Shown here one piece after another: positions 25,109 to 33,479 of a stretch of 50,952 nucleotides of DNA. Positions within the stretch are counted from its first letter, which is position 1. The number at the start of each line of letters is the position of its first letter. A program made the position numbers and the translations under genes. The notes beneath the pieces are model-generated. The model did not search any database. It was not told the DNA's origin and saw only the letters and a program-made list of their open reading frames with translations. Source of the stretch: Butyrivibrio sp. (GTDB lineage Bacteria > Bacillota > Clostridia > Lachnospirales > Lachnospiraceae). The stretch lies in the NCBI GenBank assembly GCA_024694565.1, contig JAILJR010000034.1:1-50952 (forward strand), written 5' to 3'.

Positions 25109-25921
25109 GTGTCAACTGTGATTACAGCGCGACTTTCACTGGCGATAAGGCTCCTGGATACAACTACAGGAGTAGAGATTTCAGAGACCGATGTTACATT
25201 TTACATGGGCGATATGAAGATAATGCCGATGAAAAAAGGTAGCGGGACCTATGTATTCGTGAATATGGGCAGAGAAGATTTTCTCATGCGGATAAAAGCT
25301 CGCGGATTCGATGAGTACGTTACCAACGTGAAATATGAATCGCTGGATCAAAGACTTCCTATGATCGATGCATTCCTGATGCCGTCAGAGAATAATCATG
25401 TAGGAGGATATGTTCTTAAGATTGAAGGTACTCTTTCGGAACTTGAATACCTTGAGGCAATCAATCTTGATCGCCCATCCGGTGCCTTTCAAAGTGTAGT
25501 GGTGAAAAAGGACTCTGCAAGAATGAACGTCCTTCCGACAGCACCTGGAGGAGGTGTGGCACTGGATGAAAATATGGCATATATCCTGATCTCAAAGAAT
25601 CTGGAGCGCTACGAGACCTTTGAGGTGGCAAAACAGGAAAAGCCGACAAGCATTCTGCTGAAGGCTCCACTCAAAATTGAGCACGAGCTCAACGACAGAA
25701 TCCACCGTATCATATACGGAAAAGTAGGCCCTGAGGGACAATTCCTTTTGAAGGTCAGAGATGACAGCAGCAAACTCAATTACCTGCTTCACTTCAAGGC
25801 AGGAGAGGATGAGTATCTAAGGCAGATCGACTTTCATGAAGAAAACGGAAATGTAGATCTTCTCACGGGCGCAACCAATTTAAAGTCCTTGGACGGAAAG
25901 GATGAAACGGCAAATGAGTGA
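25109..25921 (+). CDS. CIS-associated beta-sandwich protein of unknown function
   Basis: 270 residues from a GTG at 25109. The N-terminal ~95 residues look like a carboxypeptidase-regulatory/Ig-like beta-sandwich (RLLDTTTGVEISETDVTFYMG, then a hydrophobic strand pattern ending in IDAFLMP). The rest is mixed alpha/beta. There is no signal peptide. The 3' end overlaps the PAAR-like gene, implying coupling. The DUF4255 (Pvc16) protein next door lacks the C-terminal extension seen in some relatives, so this gene may supply a partner for it (inference). Confidence 0.65.
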   Translation: MSTVITARLSLAIRLLDTTTGVEISETDVTFYMGDMKIMPMKKGSGTYVFVNMGREDFLMRIKARGFDEYVTNVKYESLDQRLPMIDAFLMPSENNHVGGYVLKIEGTLSELEYLEAINLDRPSGAFQSVVVKKDSARMNVLPTAPGGGVALDENMAYILISKNLERYETFEVAKQEKPTSILLKAPLKIEHELNDRIHRIIYGKVGPEGQFLLKVRDDSSKLNYLLHFKAGEDEYLRQIDFHEENGNVDLLTGATNLKSLDGKDETANE

Positions 25922-26303
25922 ACTTGTAACTGCAACCGGAACATGTATGTGTTCTTTTGGCACAGCGCCTGCAGCAATAAGGGTAACCAGTCAGGCAAAG
26001 GTACTGGCGGGTGGAAAACCCTGCGGGACGATACAGGATGCCCAGGGATTTGTTAATCTGGGACCCTTTGGTATGTGCACATCGCTGGCTAATCCTGCGG
26101 TGGCCTCAGCTACGGCAGCAGCTCTTGGAGTTCTGACACCGCAGCCATGTACACCTCAGATAGCAGGCATGTTTATACCGACGAAGCCAAAGATACTGAT
26201 TTCCGGTAAGCCCTGTCTTGCATCAGACTGCAAGGCAATGTGTGCATTTGCCGGCAATATTACAATAGTTAATCCTGCCCAGATCAAGGCAATAGCAAAC
26301 TGA
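25914..26303 (+). CDS. PAAR-like spike tip protein (DUF4280)
   Basis: 129 residues. The LVTATGTCMCSFG start, GFVNLGPFGMCTSLANP, a central TPQPCTP and the closing KPKILISGKPCLASDCKAMC match the DUF4280 family of PAAR-like proteins, which sharpen the spike of type VI and extracellular contractile systems. The many Cys residues (at least nine) suggest metal coordination or disulfides. An ATG at 25902 is possible; 25914 is chosen for its spacing from GAAAGGA and its typical MSELVT start. It overlaps the preceding gene by 8 bp and sits directly before the sheath gene. Confidence 0.88.
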   Translation: MSELVTATGTCMCSFGTAPAAIRVTSQAKVLAGGKPCGTIQDAQGFVNLGPFGMCTSLANPAVASATAAALGVLTPQPCTPQIAGMFIPTKPKILISGKPCLASDCKAMCAFAGNITIVNPAQIKAIAN

Positions 26304-26328
26304 AAAACTAAGAAAAGAGGTAAAGTAT

Positions 26329-28029
26329 ATGGCAGAGTATTTATCACCGGGCGTATACGTAGAAGAATATGATAATTCTCCCCGAAGTATCGAAGGCGTT
26401 GGTACCAGTACCGCAGGCTTTATCGGATTAGCTGAGAAAGGACCTCTTGAAGGGGCTCCACTCCTTGTAACAAGCATGAGAAGCTTCAAGCAGCAGTTTG
26501 GCGGATTCCTCTCAGAGTTTGCATATGGAGAATACAGATATCTGGCTAACAGCGTAGAGCAGTTCTTTGATAATGGCGGAACAAGGTGCTATGTAATGCG
26601 TGTAGCTCCCAGGGATGCCAAGCCCGCTACAGCTAAAAAGGGTCTTCTTAACGTAACAGCTTCAAGTGCAGGCACATGGGGCAACAAGGTTAAGATCATG
26701 CTCGCAACAAACAAGAAGCGCAAGATGCAGCTTATTGAGAAGGTTGATGGCGGATTTATTGCCAAGACAACTGATGGCTTCAGAGAGGGAGATCTTGTTG
26801 AGTTCGAGGGAACATACACAAGGATTAAATCAATCTTTGACAGAGAAGTAGCATTTGAGGATGAGCTTCCTGATAAGGCAGTAGATACTGACATCGTTCC
26901 CAAGTCAGTTGTATACCTGGTAACAATGGACGTTTCAGTCCGTTATGCTGATGATGTTGAGAACTACTCAGAGCTCTCAATGAACACACAGTCTCCGAAG
27001 TACATCGGATCAAGACTTGCTTCCAGCGACATCATCAAGGTTGAGGTAGCACCTCAGAAGGTACCCGGAAATCCTGTAGCAGATATTCTGGGTGAAGATG
27101 CAACGGACGGTGTATTCTTCCTGGATGGCGGATCAGACGGTTCTGCTTCAAAGGTTGATGCATCAACATATCTCGGCGAGGACAACGGCCCCGGAAAGAG
27201 AACCGGTCTTGCAGCCTTCGTTGAGAACAACATAGTAAGCATGATGGCTATCCCCGGCATTACAATTCCTGAAGTAGTAGTAGGACTTGTAGCTCACTGT
27301 GAGAGACTCAGAAGCCGCTTCGCAGTACTGGATATGCCTAAGGAGATGTACAAGACAGCCGACCTTATCGGCTACAGGCAGATGGTTGATTCAACCTATG
27401 CAGCTATGTATCATCCATGGATCCAGGTATTTGACAGATCCGCCAACAAAGCAGACTTCATTCCTCCGTCAGGAGCAGTTTGCGGCGTTTACTCAAGAAC
27501 AGATATTGACAGAGGTGTTCATAAGGCACCTGCAAATGAAGTTGTATTCTGCACAGGCCTTTCTGTAAACTACACCAAGGACGAGCAGGACATCCTTAAC
27601 CCTGAGGGAATCAACCTCATCAGAGTACTTCCCGGACAGGGGACACGTATCTGGGGCGCAAGGACAGCTTCAAGCAACAGCGCATTCAAGTATGTCAATG
27701 TACGTAGATTGTTCATCTTCGTTGAAGAGAGTATCAAGGCAAACACCAACTGGGTTGTATTTGAGCCCAACGATCCTACACTGTGGCAGAGAGTAAATCT
27801 CACAATCTCCAACTTCCTTGACGGACTGTGGAGAAACGGAATGCTTGCCGGCGAGTCCGCAGCTGATTCCTATTTCGTAGAGATCGGACCTTCAACCATG
27901 ACAAGAGACGACATCATGAACGGCAGACTTATCTGCAACATTGGTATCGCACCTTCACGTCCTGCAGAGTTCGTAATCTTCAGAGTAACTCAGCATACAT
28001 CTGAAGCAGGCGGCGGCAGCGAGGAGTAA
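26329..28029 (+). CDS. Contractile tail sheath protein
   Basis: 566 residues, of the phage tail sheath family (T4 gp18/Afp2-4/PVC). The N-terminal YLSPGVYVEEYDNSPRSIEG and GTSTAGFIGLAEKGP are diagnostic, followed by SVEQFFDNGGTRCYVMRV. The C-terminal conserved block near residues 460-560 carries RRLFIFVEESIKANTNWVVF and the PNDPTLWQRVNLTISNFLDGLW motif. This subunit polymerises around the tube and contracts to drive it. Only one sheath gene is seen, unlike the three of Afp. AAGAGGT precedes the ATG. Confidence 0.97.
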   Translation: MAEYLSPGVYVEEYDNSPRSIEGVGTSTAGFIGLAEKGPLEGAPLLVTSMRSFKQQFGGFLSEFAYGEYRYLANSVEQFFDNGGTRCYVMRVAPRDAKPATAKKGLLNVTASSAGTWGNKVKIMLATNKKRKMQLIEKVDGGFIAKTTDGFREGDLVEFEGTYTRIKSIFDREVAFEDELPDKAVDTDIVPKSVVYLVTMDVSVRYADDVENYSELSMNTQSPKYIGSRLASSDIIKVEVAPQKVPGNPVADILGEDATDGVFFLDGGSDGSASKVDASTYLGEDNGPGKRTGLAAFVENNIVSMMAIPGITIPEVVVGLVAHCERLRSRFAVLDMPKEMYKTADLIGYRQMVDSTYAAMYHPWIQVFDRSANKADFIPPSGAVCGVYSRTDIDRGVHKAPANEVVFCTGLSVNYTKDEQDILNPEGINLIRVLPGQGTRIWGARTASSNSAFKYVNVRRLFIFVEESIKANTNWVVFEPNDPTLWQRVNLTISNFLDGLWRNGMLAGESAADSYFVEIGPSTMTRDDIMNGRLICNIGIAPSRPAEFVIFRVTQHTSEAGGGSEE

Positions 28030-28090
28030 GCCAGTGTTATGCAGCGGATTATTCCGCAATCATATTAAACTAAGAAAGGAGTCATAGAAT

Positions 28091-28591
28091 ATGGCTACTG
28101 GAGCATATGATAACGGTAGAGGTTCTGCCTATCCGTTAACCAAAATGAATTTCCTCGTGACAGTTGATTCTATCGCGGGAACTGCAGCTTTTTCAGAAGT
28201 TACAGGAATTGAGGCTACTGTTGATGTTATCGAGTTCCGTCAGGGCAATTCAGGGTCACTGGCACCTGTAAAGCTTCCTGGACTTGTTAAACATGGCAAC
28301 GTTACTCTTAAGATGGGCTATATCATTTCCAGTCCGTTTAAGACATGGGTAATGGAGTGTGTGAGTGAGATGCGTGGACAGATTCCTCGTCAGAACGTTA
28401 CAATCGAGCTCATTGATATCAACTCCGGTTCACCTACATCAGTTGTTACATCATCAGTTGGAGCACGTCAGTGGACACTGACAAATGCATGGGTAACCAA
28501 GTATACTGCTCCCGACCTTGATGCAAAGAACTCAGATGTTGCAATCGAGACAGTAGAAATAGCATATGAGGAACTTGTAATTCCTAACTAA
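28091..28591 (+). CDS. Inner tube protein (gp19/Hcp-like fold)
   Basis: 166 residues, in the T4 gp19-like tail tube family (Afp1/Pvc1). Typical elements are the N-terminal YPLTKMNFLVTVDSIAGTAA with FSEVTGIEATVDVIEFRQGN, then KHGNVTLKMGYI and the C-terminal AIETVEIAYEELVI. The gene lies right after the sheath, with AAAGGAG upstream. An unusually strong stem-loop follows and sets these two abundant proteins apart from downstream genes. It forms the hexameric rings propelled by sheath contraction. Confidence 0.95.
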   Translation: MATGAYDNGRGSAYPLTKMNFLVTVDSIAGTAAFSEVTGIEATVDVIEFRQGNSGSLAPVKLPGLVKHGNVTLKMGYIISSPFKTWVMECVSEMRGQIPRQNVTIELIDINSGSPTSVVTSSVGARQWTLTNAWVTKYTAPDLDAKNSDVAIETVEIAYEELVIPN

Positions 28592-28602
28592 AAAGAAGAG
28601 AT

Positions 28603-28657
28603 ATATTTTCTTTTCGGACACAGGACCCTTTGGTCCTGTGCCCTGTAAAGAAAATAT
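28603..28657 (+). other. Strong intra-operon stem-loop after the tube gene
   Basis: CACAGGACC (28619-28627) pairs perfectly with GGTCCTGTG (28632-28640) around a CTTT loop. The flanks ATATTTTCTTT (28603-28613) and AAAGAAAATAT (28647-28657) also pair. No T-run follows. It probably protects the 3' end of sheath/tube mRNA or gives partial termination, which would raise sheath and tube over downstream baseplate genes (inference). Confidence 0.75.
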
Positions 28658-28674
28658 AGGGGGAGAAAATAAGG

Positions 28675-29037
28675 ATGAACACAACATATGAATTTACATT
28701 GCCGAAGGGTTATATGGATGCCACAGGCCAGCTCCACCAGAGGGGAAGGATGAGACTTGCAACAGCAGGTGATGAGATTTCAGCCACAAGGGACCCCAGA
28801 GTCCTGGCCAATCCTTCGTATCTGACAATCGTTATCTTAAGTAAGGTTGTTACAGAACTTGAGGGGCTTGATGCGGTTACGGCTACAACTATTGAGCAGC
28901 TCTTTACAGCGGATCTTGCTTTTCTTCAGGACATGTACCAGAGGATAAACGACGTGGAGCCACCGGTCATGCGATGTGTTTGTCCGGACTGCGGAAGAAC
29001 CTTTGAGGTCCCTCTAAATTTTACACAGGAGGGCTAA
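28675..29037 (+). CDS. Small CIS zinc-ribbon protein, zero-frame product
   Basis: 120 residues. It starts TYEFTLPKGYMDATGQLHQRG, has a helical middle (YLTIVILSKVVTELEGLD, then LFTADLAFLQDMYQRIND) and ends with a CVCPDCGRTFEVPL zinc-ribbon half (Cys 101, 103, 106). Small proteins of this layout sit right after the tube gene in many CIS loci and probably act as assembly chaperones, in the position of phage tail-assembly chaperones. GGGGGAGA precedes the ATG. A slippery heptamer near the 3' end could divert ribosomes into the -1 frame and give a 189-residue fusion with the segment annotated next. Confidence 0.82.
   Translation: MNTTYEFTLPKGYMDATGQLHQRGRMRLATAGDEISATRDPRVLANPSYLTIVILSKVVTELEGLDAVTATTIEQLFTADLAFLQDMYQRINDVEPPVMRCVCPDCGRTFEVPLNFTQEG
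29016..29022 (+). promoter_or_regulatory. Candidate -1 ribosomal frameshift site AAATTTT
   Basis: In the zinc-ribbon reading frame the codons are CTA AAT TTT, so the heptamer fits X XXY YYZ (A AAT TTT). It lies 13 nt before the zero-frame stop, inside the 29007-29037 window where the -1 frame is already open. An AGGAGGG follows 5 nt downstream. Only a small ATCC/GGAT hairpin is visible further on. Confidence 0.6.
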
Positions 29038-29243
29038 GGCTTTATCCGAAGGATGATCTGTACAGGGAGATGTCTTTTATCTCCTATTACTTCCACTGGG
29101 GACAGGATGAGGTGATGAAGCTTGATCACTCTGAGAGGCGAAGGTGGTGCAGAGAGATTTCGGAGATCAATAAGAGTCTGAACCCCTCAAAGAAGAACAA
29201 AGAGAAGAGTATTCTTGATATGAAGCCCGGAAGAGGCTTTTGA
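29022..29243 (+). CDS. -1 frame extension of the zinc-ribbon protein (small CIS protein)
   Basis: 73 codons ending at TGA 29241-29243. Residues LYPKDDLYREMSFISYYFHW and then HSERRRWCREISEINK resemble a short conserved protein encoded after the zinc-ribbon gene in other CIS loci (recalled as the DUF6760 type; not checked). No ATG, GTG or TTG precedes the conserved part: the only in-frame ATG near the front, at 29070, would remove LYPKDDLYRE. The upstream frame is closed at 29004 and open through the slippery site. Translation by -1 frameshifting from the 28675 gene therefore looks most likely. Reinitiation at a non-standard codon near the AGGAGGG (29027-29033) is the alternative. Confidence 0.7.
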   Translation, partial: YTGGLRLYPKDDLYREMSFISYYFHWGQDEVMKLDHSERRRWCREISEINKSLNPSKKNKEKSILDMKPGRGF

Positions 29244-29280
29244 TATGTGTAACTTTTAATGTAACAGTGGGGACTGTAAT

Positions 29281-31089
29281 ATGCCAAGAAAATATATTGT
29301 CAGAGACGGTGATAATATTGAATATAAGACCGTATTCGAGGATGGAAACTACAGCAATGCTGAAGCCAAAATCCTTGGAAACACCGACTGGGATGCCATA
29401 AATAATCCTATCCCGGCATTCAACTTCGTGCTGATGGTTGAGGCTGTGTATTTCCTTCCCGTTAAGACCGTACGGGCTTTTACCAAGGAAAATGAGTTTG
29501 AGTACATAAAAGAGGGCGGTGTCAACGATTACGTTCACATGAAGAGGAAGCCCATCTCCAAGCCCTTTACCTTCCAGATTGAGAGGTATGTCGGAACAGA
29601 GAGATTTATGGATCCCCTGGCTCTTGGAACAGAGCTGATCCTGCCGGTGGTGCTGTTTTTGTACAGACACAAGGCAAGGAGCGGATGGTCTGACAGTGCT
29701 CCTGCATTTCCTGCAAGGCTGTATGCCTTTACAGGCTGTGTCGTGACCAGTAAGGAATATGGAGAGTTAAATGCGGAGAGAGCAGGACTCCTCACAGAGA
29801 CAACTACTATTGCCTACAGGGAAATGGTAGTACTGAGCAACGGATTTGAATCTCTTGGCATCAATTTCATGAGTGCCGAGCAGAAGGAGTGGAATCCGGA
29901 CGACAACAAGGAGACAAAGGGGCCCGGCTACAAGACCAAATATGCTGCCTTCTCCAAGCTTGATGACAAAAGTCAGTCTTCTTATCTTTACGAATGGACT
30001 GAGGAAGACGGCATATCACGCATGAAGATGAAGCCTGATGCCGGATACAAGCTATTTAAGGAAAAGTGGGACGGAAAGCCCGCGAGCAAGACTTGGGCTA
30101 AGAAGTCCAGGCCCGATGAGGCAAATAAAACCTATGAAGTTAAGGATGTCGGCGGTAAGCCTACGATGGTCAGAAAGGACACAGGCGACTACAACAGGCC
30201 TCAGTACGAGCTTGCCAAGGATAAGGACAAAGAGAAATACGCAGTCAAGGCTTATGTTGACCAGAACTCCGGCGAGAAGATCTACGACAAAAACAAGGAT
30301 AAGTCCGGACAGACCCACATCAAGAGAGTCGACCATGCACAGATCAACAAGCCTGCCTGGACGGGCGAAAACGGCGCCAAGAATCAGTGGGCATCCACAT
30401 CCGTTCCGGATAAGAACAACAAGGTCTACACCGTCACTACCAAGGACGGCGTAAGTACCGTCAAGAGAAAGGATTCCTCGCCCTACAACAGACCACAGTA
30501 CGAGCTTAAGAAGGACAAGGAAAAACAGAAATATTCAGAGATGTCACCTATCGACAAGAATGAGAAGATTTACCAGAGGAACGGTGACAAGTTTGAGAGA
30601 ATAGACAAGGCACAGGTCAACAAGAAGCCTTACGAGATCAGTAAGGACAGACAGAAGAACAAGTACGCGGCAGTATCACCCAAGGATAAAGAGACTCCTG
30701 AGGCAAAGGATCCGTACAGCATCGCAGATGACGGAGCAACACCAAAATATGCCCAGGAATCGCCTGTTGATGACCAGAAGCCTGTGGCAAAGGATCCCTA
30801 TAAGATAAGTGACGGCGCAACAGCCAAGTACGCCGCCAAGTCGCCAAAGGATTCAGAGAAGGCTGAGGCAAAGGATCCCTATAAGATAAGTGACGGTGCA
30901 GCTCCAAAGTACGCACAGTCATCGCCAAAGGATTCAGAGAAGGCTGAGGTCAAGGGACCGTACAGTATAAAGGACGGAGCAACACCTAAATTTGCTGCTT
31001 CATCTCCTGTGGATTCACAGAAGGCTCCCGCGGTAACATGGCCTCCCACAAGGAGAGCACTTACCAAAAAAGACATACCCAAGAAATGA
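29281..31089 (+). CDS. Tube-like protein with long Lys-rich repeat tail
   Basis: 602 residues. Residues about 40-205 have the tail-tube/gp19-like pattern: NFVLMVEAVYFLPVKTVRAF, KPISKPFTFQIERYVG, then TGCVVTSKEYGELNAERAGL and a closing beta strand TTTIAYREMVVLSNG. The remaining ~390 residues are very hydrophilic and Lys/Asp-rich, with recurring modules such as YNRPQYELAKDKDKEKY. About four 27-28 residue repeats of the DPYKISDGATAKYAAKSPKD type lie near the end. The protein may be a tube initiator or specialised tube ring with an unstructured tail in the lumen or at the baseplate. A short ACAGT/ACTGT hairpin presenting GGGG lies just before the ATG. Confidence 0.7.
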   Translation: MPRKYIVRDGDNIEYKTVFEDGNYSNAEAKILGNTDWDAINNPIPAFNFVLMVEAVYFLPVKTVRAFTKENEFEYIKEGGVNDYVHMKRKPISKPFTFQIERYVGTERFMDPLALGTELILPVVLFLYRHKARSGWSDSAPAFPARLYAFTGCVVTSKEYGELNAERAGLLTETTTIAYREMVVLSNGFESLGINFMSAEQKEWNPDDNKETKGPGYKTKYAAFSKLDDKSQSSYLYEWTEEDGISRMKMKPDAGYKLFKEKWDGKPASKTWAKKSRPDEANKTYEVKDVGGKPTMVRKDTGDYNRPQYELAKDKDKEKYAVKAYVDQNSGEKIYDKNKDKSGQTHIKRVDHAQINKPAWTGENGAKNQWASTSVPDKNNKVYTVTTKDGVSTVKRKDSSPYNRPQYELKKDKEKQKYSEMSPIDKNEKIYQRNGDKFERIDKAQVNKKPYEISKDRQKNKYAAVSPKDKETPEAKDPYSIADDGATPKYAQESPVDDQKPVAKDPYKISDGATAKYAAKSPKDSEKAEAKDPYKISDGAAPKYAQSSPKDSEKAEVKGPYSIKDGATPKFAASSPVDSQKAPAVTWPPTRRALTKKDIPKK

Positions 31090-31105
31090 GTAATGAGGTT
31101 TTGAA

Positions 31106-33415
31106 ATGCTGACGATCACATCTCCAATTGAGATAAAGGCAAAAACTGCATACATGAGAGACCCGGAAGCCTTTTATAACAGGATAGTAGGCAACTACTC
31201 CCTGATGGAGACAAAGATCGCACAGGAAGACCTGTTACATATTGCCGCTACACCTCCGGAGATATATGTCTCCGAGGGTGAGGGCATGACAAGCATCCTT
31301 GCCAGAAATGAGCGCAATGAGACCAACATCAACAAGGTAAACATCCTGAATAACGTGATCAACAGGATAATAGCATCCGCTAATGTTGACCTCACCTATC
31401 AGGACAGAGTCTTTATCACAGATGCGCTCTACAAGCTGGGCATCAGGGATGAAAAGAGATTCATGAATGCCTTTTACCGCATGAGTGAGGAGACCAAGAA
31501 CACCAATACTCTCATAAACCTCTATCTCGAGAGGGGAGGAGAGCTTCGTGACCTTATTGAGTCCCTCGAGACAAGGGAGAGGCAGCTGACCTTTGCTGAA
31601 GGAGAAAGCACCCAAACGCAGAGGGAGAACTTCCTCTACAGGGATATCATAGACAGGCTCCGCACAGGTCCTATCTATGAGATAGTTTCCAATTTTAACA
31701 GATCTGTGGAGGACAACGAGATCGATGCAAGGGAGTATTCCATTGCAAATCAGTCCTATATCTCACAGCACATTCTTCTTTCAGTGCTCAGGGAGAGGGC
31801 AGGAGTAGGAGAGGCCGACATTACCTTCCTCTCAGGAGATACCTACGAGGAATCAATTGAGAATGAGGAGAGTAATGTGGTAAATGTCCGCAACGAGATA
31901 ACATCAGCTGTCCTTATGGACATGCTTCGCAACATCTACCACACAGGCTTCAACAAGTTTTATTCAAACAATGATACATATTACAGGTTTGAGGACACAT
32001 TTTTTAAATCATCAGACCAGACCTTCCTTAGGCTGGTAAGCAACACAACAAGTGACCTAAGCTACAACATTGGAACAGAGGAGTATATCACAGAGAACAA
32101 CAGACTATCGTCCAGCGAGATCGAGCTTTTAGAAAGTGAACGTACCGGGGAACTTTCTGCAGAAGAAGCTCAAAGGATCACTGAGACCGTTAACGCAATG
32201 AACATCCAAAATGAGATGCGAAGGCAGCGGTATGTGGAGGCGATCCGGGAAATACGGCAGCGTGAATCAGTGGCACAGGAGTCAGGCAGCGGGATGAAGC
32301 AGACCCGTGAGGACGGCGTACTTGCCCTAACAGACCCGCAGAAGCTCATGGAAAAACTGCAGGAGCGCACCGAGCGGAGAATCCAGAGACAGAATGATAT
32401 CATCAGAGAACTTCAGATGATATTCCCGGAACGGACAACTGAGATCTATCAGCTGATAAGTGATTTCAAGGCGGGGGATATTAACGTCCTTGAACAGAAT
32501 CTGATCAGAACTGCCGATGTGGGTGAACTCATCTATGATATACAAACTGTTGAAGCTGAGGCCCGGGGAAGTTTTAATAAAGGAACTGCTCAAAGTCAGG
32601 GGGAGAATAGACCAAAGTCTGAGGGGACAAGGGCCCGTGGGGATTTAGGGCAAAAGTCAGCCCTGTCGACGACAGAAGATATTACCTATGAACTAACAAG
32701 CAATTACTATCAGACTCCGGAGGAAGATTTGATGCAGCATGTCAGATCTTCCGAAGGGGCTATCCCTGAAGCAGGGGGGCAGTTCTTAAGACCTGACAGA
32801 GGAGCTTCACAAGGTCAGGGCATGAATTGGCAAAAGTCTGACAGGACAGGAGCTGTTACAGAATCCAGTCAGAGGCCGTTCGGTTCAAGGCCGGCAGATA
32901 TTACCTATGAACAGACGAGCAATTACTATCAGACTCCGGAAGAAGATCTTATGCAGCATGTCAGATCTTCCGAAGAAGCCATTCCTGAATTAAGAGGACA
33001 ATTACAGAGAAGAGATGAGGAAACTCAGAGATTTCTCGATGAGATAAAGGCTGCAAGAAGAGAGGAAGGTGCCGCACAAAGTACCGGCGGTGACGCGAGG
33101 GAACCTGTGGAGACTGTTCACAGACAGACCCAGTCGCTCACAGTTGAGGAGCTCAACGAGCAGCTGGAGGAGATGCAGCACAGCATCTCCAAACAGATAA
33201 AGAAGGTAGAGATGGCAGATGTGGTTACAGAGAACCGCACTACCAATGTGACGCAGGTGACCTCAAACGATAATGTCAGACAGCAGCTGCGCACAAGAGA
33301 CATAGAACAGATGATAGAAAATGGCATAAAGAGCCAGATGAACACCATCAGCAATCAGGTTATGGGCAAGATTGAACGCCAGATGAAGAACGAGAAGATG
33401 AGAAGAGGGTACTAG
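31106..33415 (+). CDS. Large helical CIS protein, possible tape-measure analogue
   Basis: 769 residues, almost entirely helical and charged. Coiled-coil-like stretches occur near 350-470 (EEAQRITETVNAMNIQNEMR and onward) and 640-769. A 73-residue internal duplication places two SNYYQTPEEDLMQHVRSSE copies near 530 and 603. There is no signal peptide, and the first 16 residues are hydrophobic-poor. The position between tube and baseplate genes, the size and the composition suggest a length-determining or tube-filling protein like Afp14, but no sequence family was recognised. GAGGT precedes the ATG. Confidence 0.6.
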   Translation: MLTITSPIEIKAKTAYMRDPEAFYNRIVGNYSLMETKIAQEDLLHIAATPPEIYVSEGEGMTSILARNERNETNINKVNILNNVINRIIASANVDLTYQDRVFITDALYKLGIRDEKRFMNAFYRMSEETKNTNTLINLYLERGGELRDLIESLETRERQLTFAEGESTQTQRENFLYRDIIDRLRTGPIYEIVSNFNRSVEDNEIDAREYSIANQSYISQHILLSVLRERAGVGEADITFLSGDTYEESIENEESNVVNVRNEITSAVLMDMLRNIYHTGFNKFYSNNDTYYRFEDTFFKSSDQTFLRLVSNTTSDLSYNIGTEEYITENNRLSSSEIELLESERTGELSAEEAQRITETVNAMNIQNEMRRQRYVEAIREIRQRESVAQESGSGMKQTREDGVLALTDPQKLMEKLQERTERRIQRQNDIIRELQMIFPERTTEIYQLISDFKAGDINVLEQNLIRTADVGELIYDIQTVEAEARGSFNKGTAQSQGENRPKSEGTRARGDLGQKSALSTTEDITYELTSNYYQTPEEDLMQHVRSSEGAIPEAGGQFLRPDRGASQGQGMNWQKSDRTGAVTESSQRPFGSRPADITYEQTSNYYQTPEEDLMQHVRSSEEAIPELRGQLQRRDEETQRFLDEIKAARREEGAAQSTGGDAREPVETVHRQTQSLTVEELNEQLEEMQHSISKQIKKVEMADVVTENRTTNVTQVTSNDNVRQQLRTRDIEQMIENGIKSQMNTISNQVMGKIERQMKNEKMRRGY
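32677..32989 (+). repeat. Two ~94 bp direct repeats 219 bp apart, inside the helical protein gene
   Basis: 32677-32770 and 32896-32989 are about 85-90% identical by eye, starting AGATATTACCTATGAAC. The offset is a multiple of three, so the protein repeat stays in frame. Confidence 0.85.
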
Positions 33416-33479
33416 TGTAATCTGGAAAAATAACCGGACTATTTGATGTACCGGATAACTGAGGAGAGGAGGACAAGCC

